DNA of 64,000 nucleotides from Lunularia cruciata (lineage: Eukaryota; Streptophyta; Marchantiopsida; Lunulariales; Lunulariaceae): assembly GCA_948567375.1 (NCBI GenBank), contig OX419759.1, positions 27,815,493 to 27,879,492 of the forward strand, in the 5' to 3' direction. Both the position numbers and the translations under genes were made by a program. The notes below the pieces were generated by a model. That model saw nothing but the letters and a program-made list of their open reading frames with translations. It was not told the DNA's origin and did not search any database. Position 1 is the first letter of the stretch. Every line of letters starts with the position of its first letter. This document shows, one piece after another, positions 8,438-17,669 of this stretch.

Positions 8438-10939
8438 CTACCTTCTATGGTACATCTTCAACTTATCATGGTTAATCCTATCAAAGTGTCTTCCTCCCAA
8501 CTCCTTGAGATCATAAGTGTAATTTCCCCACACCTTCTCTACTATGAAAGGTCCAAAGTACTTAGGCAAAAACTTCTTTTGTACTCTCTTGAATCGAATG
8601 GAATCAAACAACATTACCCAATCACCTTCTTTGAAAGGCTCCACCTTCTTCTTGCCTTGCCTCTTGTCATAGCTCTCCTTTTGTTTCCTTTGGGCTTGCT
8701 CCACTCGAACCATAGCAACTGCTCTTGCCTCTTCCAACTCCATGAGTTGATCCTTCCTTGACTTCTCTGCATCACTTCCTTGTGCTTTCTTCAATCTCCT
8801 ATGAATGCTTTGGAAGGTAGGAAGATCAAAGTGAATAGGTAAGGTAGACTCAATACCATACACCAATTGGAATGGAGAATATCCAGTGGAAGTCTTCATG
8901 GTTGTCCTATACTCCCACAAAACTGCATGAATCCTCTTGTCCCAATGATGTTTAGCCCCCTCCATTTCTGCATCTTTGGCCAACATCATGCACAAGGTCT
9001 GATTGGTTCTCTCTGCCACGCCATTGGAATTTGGCTTATAGGATGTAGTTACTCTATGTGTGATAGAGAAATGTCGTAGCATGGCTGTAGTAATGCTTCC
9101 TGTAAACTCTCCTCCTCTATCAGAAACCAACTCCAAAGGGCATCCAAACCTAGTGATAATGCGTTCATAAAGAAATCTACCCACTTCATCTTCATTCTTG
9201 TCCCTCAATGGTCTAGCCTCAACCCACTTGGTAAGGTAATCAGTAACTACTACAATGTACCGATTGTTCCTTGGGGTTCTATTGAGAGGTCCTACAAAAT
9301 CAATTCCCCACTTCTCAAAAGGTCCTAGCAATGGAATTGATCTAAGTGGTGGAGTGGATGTAGACTTTCTAGCAAAAGCTTGACAAACATGACAAGTTTT
9401 GCAATAATCAAGACAATCCTTGAAAATCCCTCTCCAATGGTAACCTGCATCTAGAATCTTGAAAGCAGTCACCTTTCCTGCAAAGTGTCCTCCACATACT
9501 AAACCTTCATGAAACTCCTTTATGAGTAGGATAGACTCTTCCTTACCCACTGCTCTTCGAAGTAGACCATCTGCTCCTTGGTGAAAAAGAATATCCTCCA
9601 CTATTGTGTAAGGTCTAGATCTTGCTGCAAGGGCCTTCCTCTCCCTAGCATGCATCCCTTCTGGATAGTTACCTCTTGTCACAAAATCCACAATCTCCTT
9701 GTACTCCATTAGAATCTCTTGAGTGACTGAGATTGTCATGAGCTCCTCATCCGGGAAGGAATCATCTACTGGCTCATCTCCATCATGATCATAGGCTCTA
9801 GATAACAAATCAGCATTTGCATGTTTCTTTCCTGGCCTATCCTCAATTGTGTAGTCATACTCAGACAAGAGTATCATCCACCTTGCTAGTCTCCCTTCAA
9901 CATTAGGCTTGTTGAAGATGTACTTCAAAGCCTTGTGATCCGTGACAATTGTGGCTTTCCCTCCAATCAAGTAGTGTCTAAACTTCTTGAGACCAAAGAT
10001 CACTGCCAACCCTTCTCTCTCTGTGACAGAGTAGTTCTTCTCTGCTGAAACCATCTGCCTACTAGCATAAGCTATTGGATGATCATGCCCATCTTGGTCT
10101 AATTGACTAAGAGTGCATCCTATAGCTACATTAGAAGCATCAGTGTAGAGGATGAAAGGCTTACTCCAATCAGGTTTAGCAAGAATTGGAGCTACAACAA
10201 GGGATTGCTTGAGCTCCTCAAAAGCTTTGAGAGCCTCCTTGTCTTCCAAAATCACCATGTAATCTACACCCTTCTTCATGTAGATGGTCAATGCATAAGC
10301 CTTGTTGGAAAATGAGAAGATGAACCTCCTATAGTACCCAACCATTCCCAAGAATTGGCGTAACTTTGTCAAGCTTGAAGGGAATGGAAGGTCTGAGATT
10401 TTCCTCACCTTCTCAGGATCAACTGCTATTCCATCCTTGGAGATGATGTGCCCCAAAAGTAGACCTTCTTCACATCCAAAAATGCACTTCTCTGGGTTGA
10501 GTGATGCATTTGCCTCATCCAAGCGTTGCAAGACTTTGATTAGGTGCTCAAAGTGCTCCTCCTTGCTCCCATAGACACAAAAGTCATCAATGAAATCTCT
10601 CACAAATTTCCCAATGAAAGGTTCAAATACCTTGTTCATGAACCGTTGGAATGTGGCTGGAGCATTGCAAAGCCCAAAAGGCATGACCTTGAAAGCATAA
10701 GTTCCCCAAGGTGTGGTGAATGTGGTGAGTTGTTGATGCTCTGGTGCAATCTTGATTTGGTTATATCCACTATAACCATCTCCAAAACTGTACCTCTCAT
10801 GACCTGCAACCTCCTCCAAGATCTCATCAATGAATGGCAATGGGTAGTAGTCCTTCTTGGTAACAGCATTGAGCTTCTTGTAATCCACACATACCCGAAG
10901 CTTGCCATTCTTTTTCTTCACAATGACAATTGGAGACAC
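8438..10939 (-). CDS. Gypsy-D pol: RT, RNase H and integrase
   Basis: An 833-codon frame, in phase with the gag-protease frame and separated from it by a single TAG (10940-10942). RT: IVKKKNGKLRVCVDYKKLN near the start, then LPFIDEIL, GYSGYNQIKIAPE, VMPFGLCNAPATFQRFMNKV and the active site RDFIDDFCVYG (FIDD). RNase H: FILYTDASNVAIGCTLSQ, TDHKALKYIF, and ADLLSRAYD. Integrase: zinc-binding HEGLVCGGH...CKTCHVCQ, catalytic GIDFVGPL, VSDRGGEF and NGVAERTNQ (D, D, E), then a GPF-type C-terminus (FGPFIVEKVWGNYTYDL). It copies RNA to DNA and inserts it. All catalytic residues I can see are present. The nominal start is only the codon after the stop, so the true product would be a readthrough of gag-protease. 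Confidence 0.9.
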   Translation of the reverse strand: MSPIVIVKKKNGKLRVCVDYKKLNAVTKKDYYPLPFIDEILEEVAGHERYSFGDGYSGYNQIKIAPEHQQLTTFTTPWGTYAFKVMPFGLCNAPATFQRFMNKVFEPFIGKFVRDFIDDFCVYGSKEEHFEHLIKVLQRLDEANASLNPEKCIFGCEEGLLLGHIISKDGIAVDPEKVRKISDLPFPSSLTKLRQFLGMVGYYRRFIFSFSNKAYALTIYMKKGVDYMVILEDKEALKAFEELKQSLVVAPILAKPDWSKPFILYTDASNVAIGCTLSQLDQDGHDHPIAYASRQMVSAEKNYSVTEREGLAVIFGLKKFRHYLIGGKATIVTDHKALKYIFNKPNVEGRLARWMILLSEYDYTIEDRPGKKHANADLLSRAYDHDGDEPVDDSFPDEELMTISVTQEILMEYKEIVDFVTRGNYPEGMHARERKALAARSRPYTIVEDILFHQGADGLLRRAVGKEESILLIKEFHEGLVCGGHFAGKVTAFKILDAGYHWRGIFKDCLDYCKTCHVCQAFARKSTSTPPLRSIPLLGPFEKWGIDFVGPLNRTPRNNRYIVVVTDYLTKWVEARPLRDKNEDEVGRFLYERIITRFGCPLELVSDRGGEFTGSITTAMLRHFSITHRVTTSYKPNSNGVAERTNQTLCMMLAKDAEMEGAKHHWDKRIHAVLWEYRTTMKTSTGYSPFQLVYGIESTLPIHFDLPTFQSIHRRLKKAQGSDAEKSRKDQLMELEEARAVAMVRVEQAQRKQKESYDKRQGKKKVEPFKEGDWVMLFDSIRFKRVQKKFLPKYFGPFIVEKVWGNYTYDLKELGGRHFDRINHDKLKMYHRR

Positions 10940-13264
10940 CTATTCTGAATTCTCCACCTCAAAGATAAATCCAGCCTCCTTGAGCTTATCAATCTCCTCC
11001 TTCACAACCAAAGATATTGGTGGGCTAATGCGACGTTGCTTTTGGCGGATTGGTCTTGCATGTGACTCCACCTCTATCTTGTGCTCCTCCAAGGTGACTT
11101 CCTTCAAATCCTTGTAACTAAAAGCAAACACATGGATGAACTTGCGGAAAATCTCCTCAAATCTCACCTTCTCCTCCTTGGTAACATTTGGGCCATACTT
11201 GAGGGTAGATAACCTTCTCTCTACCTCCTCAAGTGTCAATGGTGATTTATCTGGGTCCTTCAAAACCTCTGGCTTAGGTGCAAAATCCATAGCACACAAG
11301 GGATACACATCTGAATCAGATTCAGATTCATCTTCCTCCGTGGAAGTCTCCTCTTCCATGCTTGTGTCCACACCTGAAGCTCCTTCTTCAGAATCTGATT
11401 CCCAATAATTAGAAGATGGGGTATCTGAATGTGAAGTGTTGGTGGTGTTAGTCACAGGAACAGTGACTCTATGGTTTGATGGCCCAATCCTCAAGTACCC
11501 TTTGTGCCATCGATCAGTTGTGCGTGCTGCTCTCAACCATGGCCTCCCAAGAAGTAAGTCATAGCTTGAATCCTTCAAGACTTGGAAAGTCATGAGATTT
11601 TGAACTCCCATAACTGAAACTACCACCTTATCCATCACCCCTACTGGTCGAACTTGTTGCTTGTTTGCCATGCTCACCACAAATGTTGAAGGTCTTGAGG
11701 GTATCATACCCAACTTCTTCATCAACCTTTCTGACATGGCATTCACTGCTGATCCTCCATCAACCAATGCATCCTTGATGTTGTGACCATTCACTCTCAC
11801 ATCAATCTTGGAGGCATATTCACAAGCCTCCCATGGTGCTGGCTTGGCATCCACCACCCCCATTGATACTGGAACTTTTGCCTTCTTCTTCTTTTTGCTC
11901 CTTGTAGAACTCAAACCACCTCTAAGCTCCTTTCTCAAGGTAGGGTTCAAAGCAATTAATTGGCCCACTGTGATGTTAGCCTTGTGACTACCAACATCCT
12001 CCAACACGTTGTAGTTCCATTGTTGCTTGGAGATCAAGAAGTCCTCCATCCCCAACTTCTTCCTTGGAGTCTTTGTTGTTGATGGTGTTGAGGTGCGAGT
12101 GCTCCTAGTAGACATAGGAGTATCCTTGCTTGAAGTAAATCCTTGAGAAGAGTGAACATCCTCTGCAAAACGAGCTCTCTTCTTCTCTTGTGCCAAAAGC
12201 TCCAAATTAGGACCCTTGGAGTTTGAGCACTCTCCCTTCTCATACTTGCTCTCAACCACATCTATGGATGCTATCCCCTTACCTTTGTTGGGATTAGGAG
12301 CCACTTGGGTTTCACTACCTCCCTCTTTCCCTCTATTGGCTCCCTCATAACCCCTTCCTCCATGGTAAGTGGAATTTGGGCAATTCCTTTGGATATGGCC
12401 TCTTCCCCCACAACCAAAACAATTTCTATCATTGAAATTGTTGGCTGGTTGGCCTCCTCTATATGGATGGTTTCCATAACTCCTAGGCCCTCTCCCTACA
12501 TTCTGATCCACCTCTCTCTTCTCCCATAATTGCACCACATTGATCTTGAGATCCGCAAGTTGTTCTGTGATGGTTTGGAGTGGATCTTTTGGTGGAGGTG
12601 CAAGAACTGGAGCAACTACTACTTGTGGTGCAACCCTTGTCACCAAAGTATCAGAAGTTCCACCATACTTGTAGCCTTGAGGAGGATGCACAACCTCCTT
12701 CACCACCAAATCACTTTCATCCCCTTCCAAACTCTCCTCCATACGAATTGCGATCTTGATAGCTTCAACCTTGGAAGAAGGTTTCTCATATCTCACCTTG
12801 CTTCTAATTTGTGGTCTCAATCCTCCCACAAAATTCTTGGTGAGCATGGCCCCTATGCCAATCATTGTAGTCTCCACATCATCCCCACCCTTCCTCAACA
12901 CTATGTGAAATCTGGACTCCAATTTTTCCACTCTTTCCACATAGACTCTCACTTTCTCTCCATCTCCTTGCTTGAGAAATGTAACCTCACTCATCAATCT
13001 CTCATAACTCTCATCAGGAAGAAAGTTCTCAATGAGTGCTGAAGTCAAAGTCTCCCAAGACTCCTCTTCCCCCTCTCTCCTCTCTCTCTTTTGGTATTCT
13101 GACTCATACCATGTAAGTGCTGCATCCTCAAAGAAATCTGGTAATAATGAGGCCCACTCATTCTTCCTCCTCTCATTGTTTCCTATGCAAGCTCTCTTGA
13201 AGTCTCTCACAAAGGCCTCCACATCTTCTCCATCCTTGCCAAAGAAAACCGGAAGTTTCCCCAT
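10940..13264 (-). CDS. Gypsy-D gag and aspartic protease (ends at a single TAG)
   Basis: 774 codons from MGKLPVFFGKDGEDVEAF. The capsid domain (about residues 10-150) has the retrotransposon gag pattern WASLLPDFFEDAALTWYES. A zinc knuckle CFGCGGRGHIQRNC is at about residues 283-296. The protease region has IKDALVDGGSAVNAMSERL (Asp-Gly-Gly, where many relatives have Asp-Ser/Thr-Gly) and YDLLLGRPWLRA. An acidic linker follows and the frame runs into the first RT block before a TAG at 10940-10942. The position fits a Trp codon in the RT motif, so I take the stop as a point mutation rather than programmed readthrough, but this is inference. Confidence 0.9.
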   Translation of the reverse strand: MGKLPVFFGKDGEDVEAFVRDFKRACIGNNERRKNEWASLLPDFFEDAALTWYESEYQKRERREGEEESWETLTSALIENFLPDESYERLMSEVTFLKQGDGEKVRVYVERVEKLESRFHIVLRKGGDDVETTMIGIGAMLTKNFVGGLRPQIRSKVRYEKPSSKVEAIKIAIRMEESLEGDESDLVVKEVVHPPQGYKYGGTSDTLVTRVAPQVVVAPVLAPPPKDPLQTITEQLADLKINVVQLWEKREVDQNVGRGPRSYGNHPYRGGQPANNFNDRNCFGCGGRGHIQRNCPNSTYHGGRGYEGANRGKEGGSETQVAPNPNKGKGIASIDVVESKYEKGECSNSKGPNLELLAQEKKRARFAEDVHSSQGFTSSKDTPMSTRSTRTSTPSTTKTPRKKLGMEDFLISKQQWNYNVLEDVGSHKANITVGQLIALNPTLRKELRGGLSSTRSKKKKKAKVPVSMGVVDAKPAPWEACEYASKIDVRVNGHNIKDALVDGGSAVNAMSERLMKKLGMIPSRPSTFVVSMANKQQVRPVGVMDKVVVSVMGVQNLMTFQVLKDSSYDLLLGRPWLRAARTTDRWHKGYLRIGPSNHRVTVPVTNTTNTSHSDTPSSNYWESDSEEGASGVDTSMEEETSTEEDESESDSDVYPLCAMDFAPKPEVLKDPDKSPLTLEEVERRLSTLKYGPNVTKEEKVRFEEIFRKFIHVFAFSYKDLKEVTLEEHKIEVESHARPIRQKQRRISPPISLVVKEEIDKLKEAGFIFEVENSE

Positions 13265-13503
13265 CTTAACCCCTCACTATCTTTCTTTTCTCTCAAAATT
13301 TTTTTTTTTCCTCTTTTCTTTTCTCTCACTCTATTACTAATAGAGTATATACATGACTAACACCATCTGAGAATAATCCACTCTAGGGAACACAAAAGGT
13401 TCAGGTTGCTCCAAGATTTCTATAGCAACATCAAATCCTAGAGTGCATATTAATCTAACTCTCATGGATAGTTTATCCATAAGTTGAAAGATTATCTCCA
13501 TCA

Positions 13504-14001
13504 CTAATCTTGAGAACTAGCTGATGAAGGTGGTAGTATTTCTGTAGCTGTACTAAGACTCTCTCCAAGATCCTTCACCAAAGTTTCCAAAAGTGCTTTT
13601 ACTCCACTACACTCATGTCCTTTTGGAAGTCCTTCAACTCCACAAACCTCACACAACTCCTTGGTCTTAGATCTTCTCCCTCCCAATCTTGGTGAAGAAG
13701 GTCCAACATGCAAACCCAAGTCAAGTAAGCCTCTCCTTTCCCTCAATCTCTTGCTCTCAAAGGTCAATGGACATGAACTTGCCTTATGTCCCTTCTCTCC
13801 ACATAGAAAGCACTTAGACTCACTCTTTCCTCCAAGTGGTGTAGGTTTTTGGATCCTCTCAACACTCTCTTCAAATTCTATTGTAAACTCTCTTTTCCTC
13901 AAATCCACCCCTACAATCACCTCAAACCCTTGGGGAACCTTGCATAATCTCAATTTCCACTCTTGATGACTCTCCATGTTCCCCAAGATGAATCTAAACA
14001 C
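13504..14001 (-). CDS. Gypsy-D extra ORF upstream of gag, with zinc knuckle
   Basis: 165 codons, in a different frame from gag and 240 bp upstream of it. The product starts MFRFILGNMESHQEWKLRL and has a CCHC zinc knuckle (CFLCGEKGHKASSC, about residues 62-75), a basic stretch, then a second Cys cluster CEVCGVEGLPKGHEC (about residues 115-129). The middle resembles a nucleic-acid-binding adaptor. Some plant gypsy elements such as Ogre carry an extra ORF before gag, but I do not recognise this one. Possible roles are RNA binding or packaging. A captured host zinc-knuckle gene is another possibility. Confidence 0.6.
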   Translation of the reverse strand: MFRFILGNMESHQEWKLRLCKVPQGFEVIVGVDLRKREFTIEFEESVERIQKPTPLGGKSESKCFLCGEKGHKASSCPLTFESKRLRERRGLLDLGLHVGPSSPRLGGRRSKTKELCEVCGVEGLPKGHECSGVKALLETLVKDLGESLSTATEILPPSSASSQD

Positions 14002-14816
14002 TCAAACATGCTTTTTGTTGATCTCAAACTTCTCATGCATGAGATCTCCACTCTGCAGAATTGACCCTTCCTCACAATGTCACTCAAATCTCCCAACTAA
14101 TATGTCACAGTCCTCTGAAATTTTCCACACTTGATCACAACTCTAGGGCGTCCCTCCCTGCAAAATTTTAGATCTTTTCATTGAGCCATTTGGCCTAGAC
14201 ACCTTTCTATTCAGCACCCATATTTCAGATTTGGTCTGAAAACCACCCCCCTCACTTCAAAAACTCATAACGCACTGCGCAAAAATGATCTCTCTCTAAT
14301 TTTTGTGGCACCAGGTAGGATCCAATGCACTGAATTTTCTTGGAAATTTTCAGGACAATTCACTAAAAATTGAAGAAATGGCAGACTCTGTACAATTTTC
14401 CAGAGAGCATGCAGTTGCGGGAGCACTTTACCCTATCAACTTTCAAAAATTCTAGCCCAGTGCGCATAGAAGCTCTCTCAATAATTTCAAGTGTGCTAAC
14501 TGAAAGATAACCCAAGCTATCATGTGTAGAAATCTCAAGTCCAGATCTCAAACTTGAGATTTTGCCCAAAATCACCTTAATCCCCAAAATCTGCAATCCA
14601 CCTCACACAATCTCTCCAATTCCTCTCATGTGTACAAGATGTACAAAATCACCTCAAAGACATCATAATGAACTACAGGGTATACAAATGGATCTTGGTT
14701 CTCTAACATAAGTTCAGCCCTCTCCTCTCCTAATGTTCTCTCCAAGTGAGCTCTCATAGCCTCCTTCTGCCTAATGTAGAATTGGACGCGGAACATTATC
14801 TTGCCTTCTAGAGAGG
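14002..14816 (-). other. Gypsy-D leader region
   Basis: Between primer site and first ORF. Only short broken frames and no domain were recognised. It is probably the 5' untranslated leader with packaging signals, which cannot be identified from sequence alone. Confidence 0.5.
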
Positions 14817-14833
14817 TCCCGGCAACGGAACCA
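14817..14833 (-). other. Gypsy-D primer binding site (Asp-tRNA type)
   Basis: The minus strand reads TGGTTCCGTTGCCGGGA, four bases after the 5' LTR end. It matches the complement of plant tRNA-Asp 3' sequence (TGGCGCCGTTGCCGGGG) with about three mismatches. Confidence 0.7.
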
Positions 14834-14837
14834 AAAA

Positions 14838-15529
14838 TGTGAGCCGGCCTGTCTCTCACTCAGGATGAACCTCTGATGGCTATTATGGTAGCGCACCATG
14901 GACTAAGAAGGCAAGGAACCCCAACTCCATCATACTCCTCCAAGGCTAACACTCCAAGACTCAAGACATTGCTCACTAGAGAACTCAATGAGAGAGAGAT
15001 AGTTGCAAATGAAAGGATGATGAGTACCTCCTCACTCCTTGTTTATATACTTGTGAAATAGTTACGTACCAAAGTTACTAATTACCGTAGTAACTCAAGT
15101 TACTAGACTAAAAGTCAAGTAAAGTCAAAAAGTAGAAAGGAATATCCATTCACATGGGCATATTCCCCTAAGCATGTGGTCTTATCTTGACCCAACCACT
15201 AAAGCAAGGATTCCTTCACATGGGCTATCCTTGGACTAAAGAAGAATCCAAAACAAAAAGGCTTGCGGGCCCAAGAGTTCTCAACTCTTTCCCCAAAGCC
15301 AAACACCTAGGAATAATACCAAGTCAACACACTAAAATCCAAAATAGTGGTGCTCATCTTTTCTACTTCCTCTAAAGTAAGGTCCCCTCTATCTTAGCTA
15401 TGACTAACTTTAGCTAACCATGACTAATATAGAACCATCCTTTATCTCTATATAAATAATATCTCTTAAGTACTTGTAATACCAAGCTAAATATCACAAT
15501 ACCACACACATGCACAAAAGGGTGTTACA
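14838..15529 (-). repeat. Gypsy-D 5' LTR
   Basis: 692 bp, near-identical to 7698-8389. The minus strand has a TATATAAA-type promoter at 15042-15049, which could start transcription towards the internal region. Confidence 0.95.
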
Positions 15530-15533
15530 GGGC
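15530..15533. repeat. Target site duplication GGGC, right of gypsy-D
   Basis: Second copy of the 4-bp target site. Confidence 0.85.
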
Positions 15534-16209
15534 ACCCTCCAATGCCAATGGTGGTGGCCTAACATGACACGAGATGTTTGAGACTTTGTCCGATCATGTG
15601 AGAGTTGCCAATGTAACAAGGCTAGCAACCAGAATGCCGAGTGGACTCCTTCAACCACTCGCCATTCCATCCGCTCACTGGGAGCATGTGAGCTTGGATC
15701 TCATCATATCCTTGCCAAAGACAAAACAAGGACACACCGCAATCATGGTGTTTGTGGATAAGCTTAGTAAGCAAATCCACTTGGCACCAACTTGTGATAC
15801 CGTGGATGCTCCAACCTTAGCACAAATCTACTTCGATAACGTCTTCAAGCATCATGGGATGCCATTTGTACTCATCTCCGACCGTGATCCTCAATTTACC
15901 AAGAAGTTTTGGCAAGCACTCTTCCAGATACTCGGCACCAAGCTTGCTTTGTCCATGGCCTATCATCCTCAAACTGATGGACAAACCAAACGCACAAATT
16001 GTACATTGGAGGATATGTTGTGGGCCTTTGTCAATGCACACCATACCAATTGGGATGAATATCTTGCAGTTGCATAATTTGCCTACAACAATTCCAAACA
16101 AGCAAGCACTAGATTTTCTCCCTTCTTTCTCAATTTTGGCCAAGATCCACTTGTTCCAGATTCTCTTCTTGCTCCCCCTCCCTCTCAAGTTCCTCATACT
16201 TCCACATTC
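15534..16209 (+). pseudogene. Gypsy-A1 integrase catalytic core
   Basis: Resumes after gypsy-D with WWWPNMTRDV-type sequence. The core has HWEHVSLDLIISLPKTKQGH, VFVDKLSKQIHLAPTCDT, VLISDRDPQFTKKFWQ and MAYHPQTDGQTKRTNCTLED. The two catalytic Asp are visible (LDL, SDRD). The third acid position reads QTKRTN where the family has QTERVN, so the catalytic Glu appears to be Lys. A stop at about 16074 and a frame change follow. Confidence 0.85.
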
Positions 16210-16786
16210 TTGACCACTATATCCCAATCTCTCCAACAAGCTAAGTCTCACCTCCTTGTTGCTCAGAATTGCCCAAAAAAATATGCGGACCACCATCGTC
16301 GTGATCTCACCTTTGCAGTTGGTGATAAAGTCATGCTATCCTCTAGTAACCTCCCTCTCCCACTTGATACCCAAGTTTGTAAATTTTCCCCTAATTGGAT
16401 AGGACCCTTTGATATCACCCGTATTGTCTCTCTTGTTGCTTATCGACTTGCCTTGCCGTGTCACATGCATATCCATCCTGTCTTTCATGTTTCCAAGTTG
16501 AAACCCTTTGTTCCTAACCCCTCTTCCTTTTCCTCTCGAGTCCAACCTCCCCCTCTTCCTGTCCCTATCAATGATCATGAGGAGTACGAAGTTGATCGTA
16601 TCCTTGCGCGTTGCCATATTCAACGAGGCTGTCGCCAACATATGGAGTACAAGGTCCTTTGGAAAGGGTATCCCCTTCATGATGCCACAGGGAACCTCTT
16701 TCCCACCTCCAAAATGCACCGACGGCCATCAAGGAATTTAAAGCTTCATTGGCGACGAGGACGTCACCAACTAGCGGCGGGGGAAT
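16210..16786 (+). pseudogene. Gypsy-A1 integrase C-terminus with chromodomain
   Basis: The frame reads KYADHHRRDLTFAVGDKVMLSS, then the GPF module (WIGPFDITRIVSLVAYRLALP) and HPVFHVSKLKPF. A chromodomain follows at about 16579-16735: EEYEVDRILARCHIQ...EYKVLWKGYPLHDAT. In chromoviruses this domain guides integration to marked chromatin. A base lost in the codon for the conserved Trp (compare DATWEP in A3) shifts the frame at its end. A purine tract (16774-16784) follows before the LTR. Confidence 0.85.
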
Positions 16787-16787
16787 A

Positions 16788-17224
16788 TGTAACAATATGG
16801 AGTTTAGCAATGAAGTTAGTTGGGCTTACAAAGTAGAGAATAAGACAAAATAGCCTAGAATATTTGAGAAGTATCTAAGAAGCTTCTTGGGAAGCTTTCC
16901 AACTAGTTAACTTGCGCCCTAAGCAGGTAGCTTCTAGAAGGTAGCTTCTAGAAGGAAGCTTCTAGAAGCTTCTAACTAGCTTAGCTTGCATGCCAAGTAG
17001 GCGGCTTCTAGACAAAAGCTTCTTGAGAAGCTTCCTAGTTAACTTGGCTTGCACTCCAAGAAAGTGGCTCAAGGAAGCTTCTTGAGAAGCTTCAAGGGTC
17101 TTGTATGCTACCTATAAATACCAAGGCCGAAGCTCATGCTAGGCATTTGGAGTTTTCCCTCATTCAAGTGTCCTAATGTGAGTTTCCATTCTCCTATTTC
17201 TCTCCTCAGTTTTGGTCTTTTACA
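16788..17224 (+). repeat. Gypsy-A1 3' LTR
   Basis: Same length (437 bp) as the 5' LTR and nearly identical, differing by scattered substitutions such as agttgggctt for agtcgggctt. It is preceded by the purine tract gcggcggggga at 16774-16784. Confidence 0.95.
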
Positions 17225-17229
17225 CTCTA
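17225..17229. repeat. Target site duplication CTCTA, right of A1
   Basis: Matches 3706-3710 exactly and closes the A1 insertion. Confidence 0.9.
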
Positions 17230-17231
17230 TC
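17228..17231. repeat. Probable target duplication TATC, left of gypsy-B
   Basis: Four bases tatc before the LTR start, matched by tatc at 32721-32724. Four bases alone is weak support, but it coincides with the resumption of copia sequence. Confidence 0.5.
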
Positions 17232-17669
17232 TATCATGCCATTTGTAGTGTCACATCTAGATTGCTCAGACATTGGAGTTGTAGTGATAGTAGTTAGAGG
17301 TATTTTAGCAGTTTCTCATAGACTACTTTCCGACTGTCAGACTTTGTGTTCAGGGTATTGACTTCACTATGGAGCCCACCATCACTTTGCACCATTTGCA
17401 CCATTGAGTGTGCCATCAACGGGATTGTTAGGGTTCTAGACCTAGCTCGAGTCTAGGGATATACTTTCAAAGTGCAACTCCAGAGAGCTCACTTCTCTGA
17501 TGTTGAGACTTTGAGTCCTATGACTATGGTGGACAAAGGCCGGCGAGCGTCACCTGGATTCTTAGCTAGAGTGGGTGTGGCTTGACTATAATCAATGCCT
17601 AGTTGTTGGCAGTTTATAGAGTGACAAATCAATGACTGATCTGAGTTGAGCTGATTTGAGTGTTGTAAA
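17232..17669 (+). repeat. Gypsy-B 5' LTR, lacking its last ~105 bp
   Basis: Aligns with 32175-32613 and 34520-34953 (shared blocks such as ggccggcgagcgtcacc and gtgggtgtggcttgactata). It stops matching after ttgatta, where the other copies continue with ttgtggcactttagag. The next bases acatcagagaag resemble a decayed initiator-Met primer site (TATCAGAGC). Confidence 0.75.

Larger units (their letters stand above)
7698..15529 (-). mobile_element. Gypsy-D, young Ty3/gypsy element nested in A1
   Basis: Two 692-bp LTRs (7698-8389 and 14838-15529) differ at about two positions by eye. The 4-bp duplication GGGC flanks the element (7694-7697, 15530-15533), and the interrupted A1 sequence is restored across it. 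On the minus strand the order is 5' LTR, Asp-type primer site, small ORF, gag-protease, RT-RNase H-integrase, purine tract, 3' LTR, with one gag-pol frame broken by a single TAG. No chromodomain is visible. Confidence 0.95.
3711..17224 (+). mobile_element. Gypsy-A copy A1, Ty3/gypsy chromovirus (contains gypsy-D)
   Basis: Two 437-bp LTRs (3711-4147, 16788-17224), each starting TGTAAC and ending TTTTACA, bound the element. The 5-bp target duplication CTCTA is exact on both sides (3706-3710, 17225-17229). Inside lie an initiator-Met primer site, gag, protease, RT, RNase H, integrase and chromodomain in Ty3/gypsy order, all decayed. Gypsy-D (7698-15529) is inserted in the integrase. Without it the element is about 5.7 kb, like copy A3. 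Confidence 0.95.

Noticed and set aside
12530-13042. 170-codon plus-strand ORF opposite gypsy-D gag
   Set aside because: Antisense shadow of the gag frame, without domain features.
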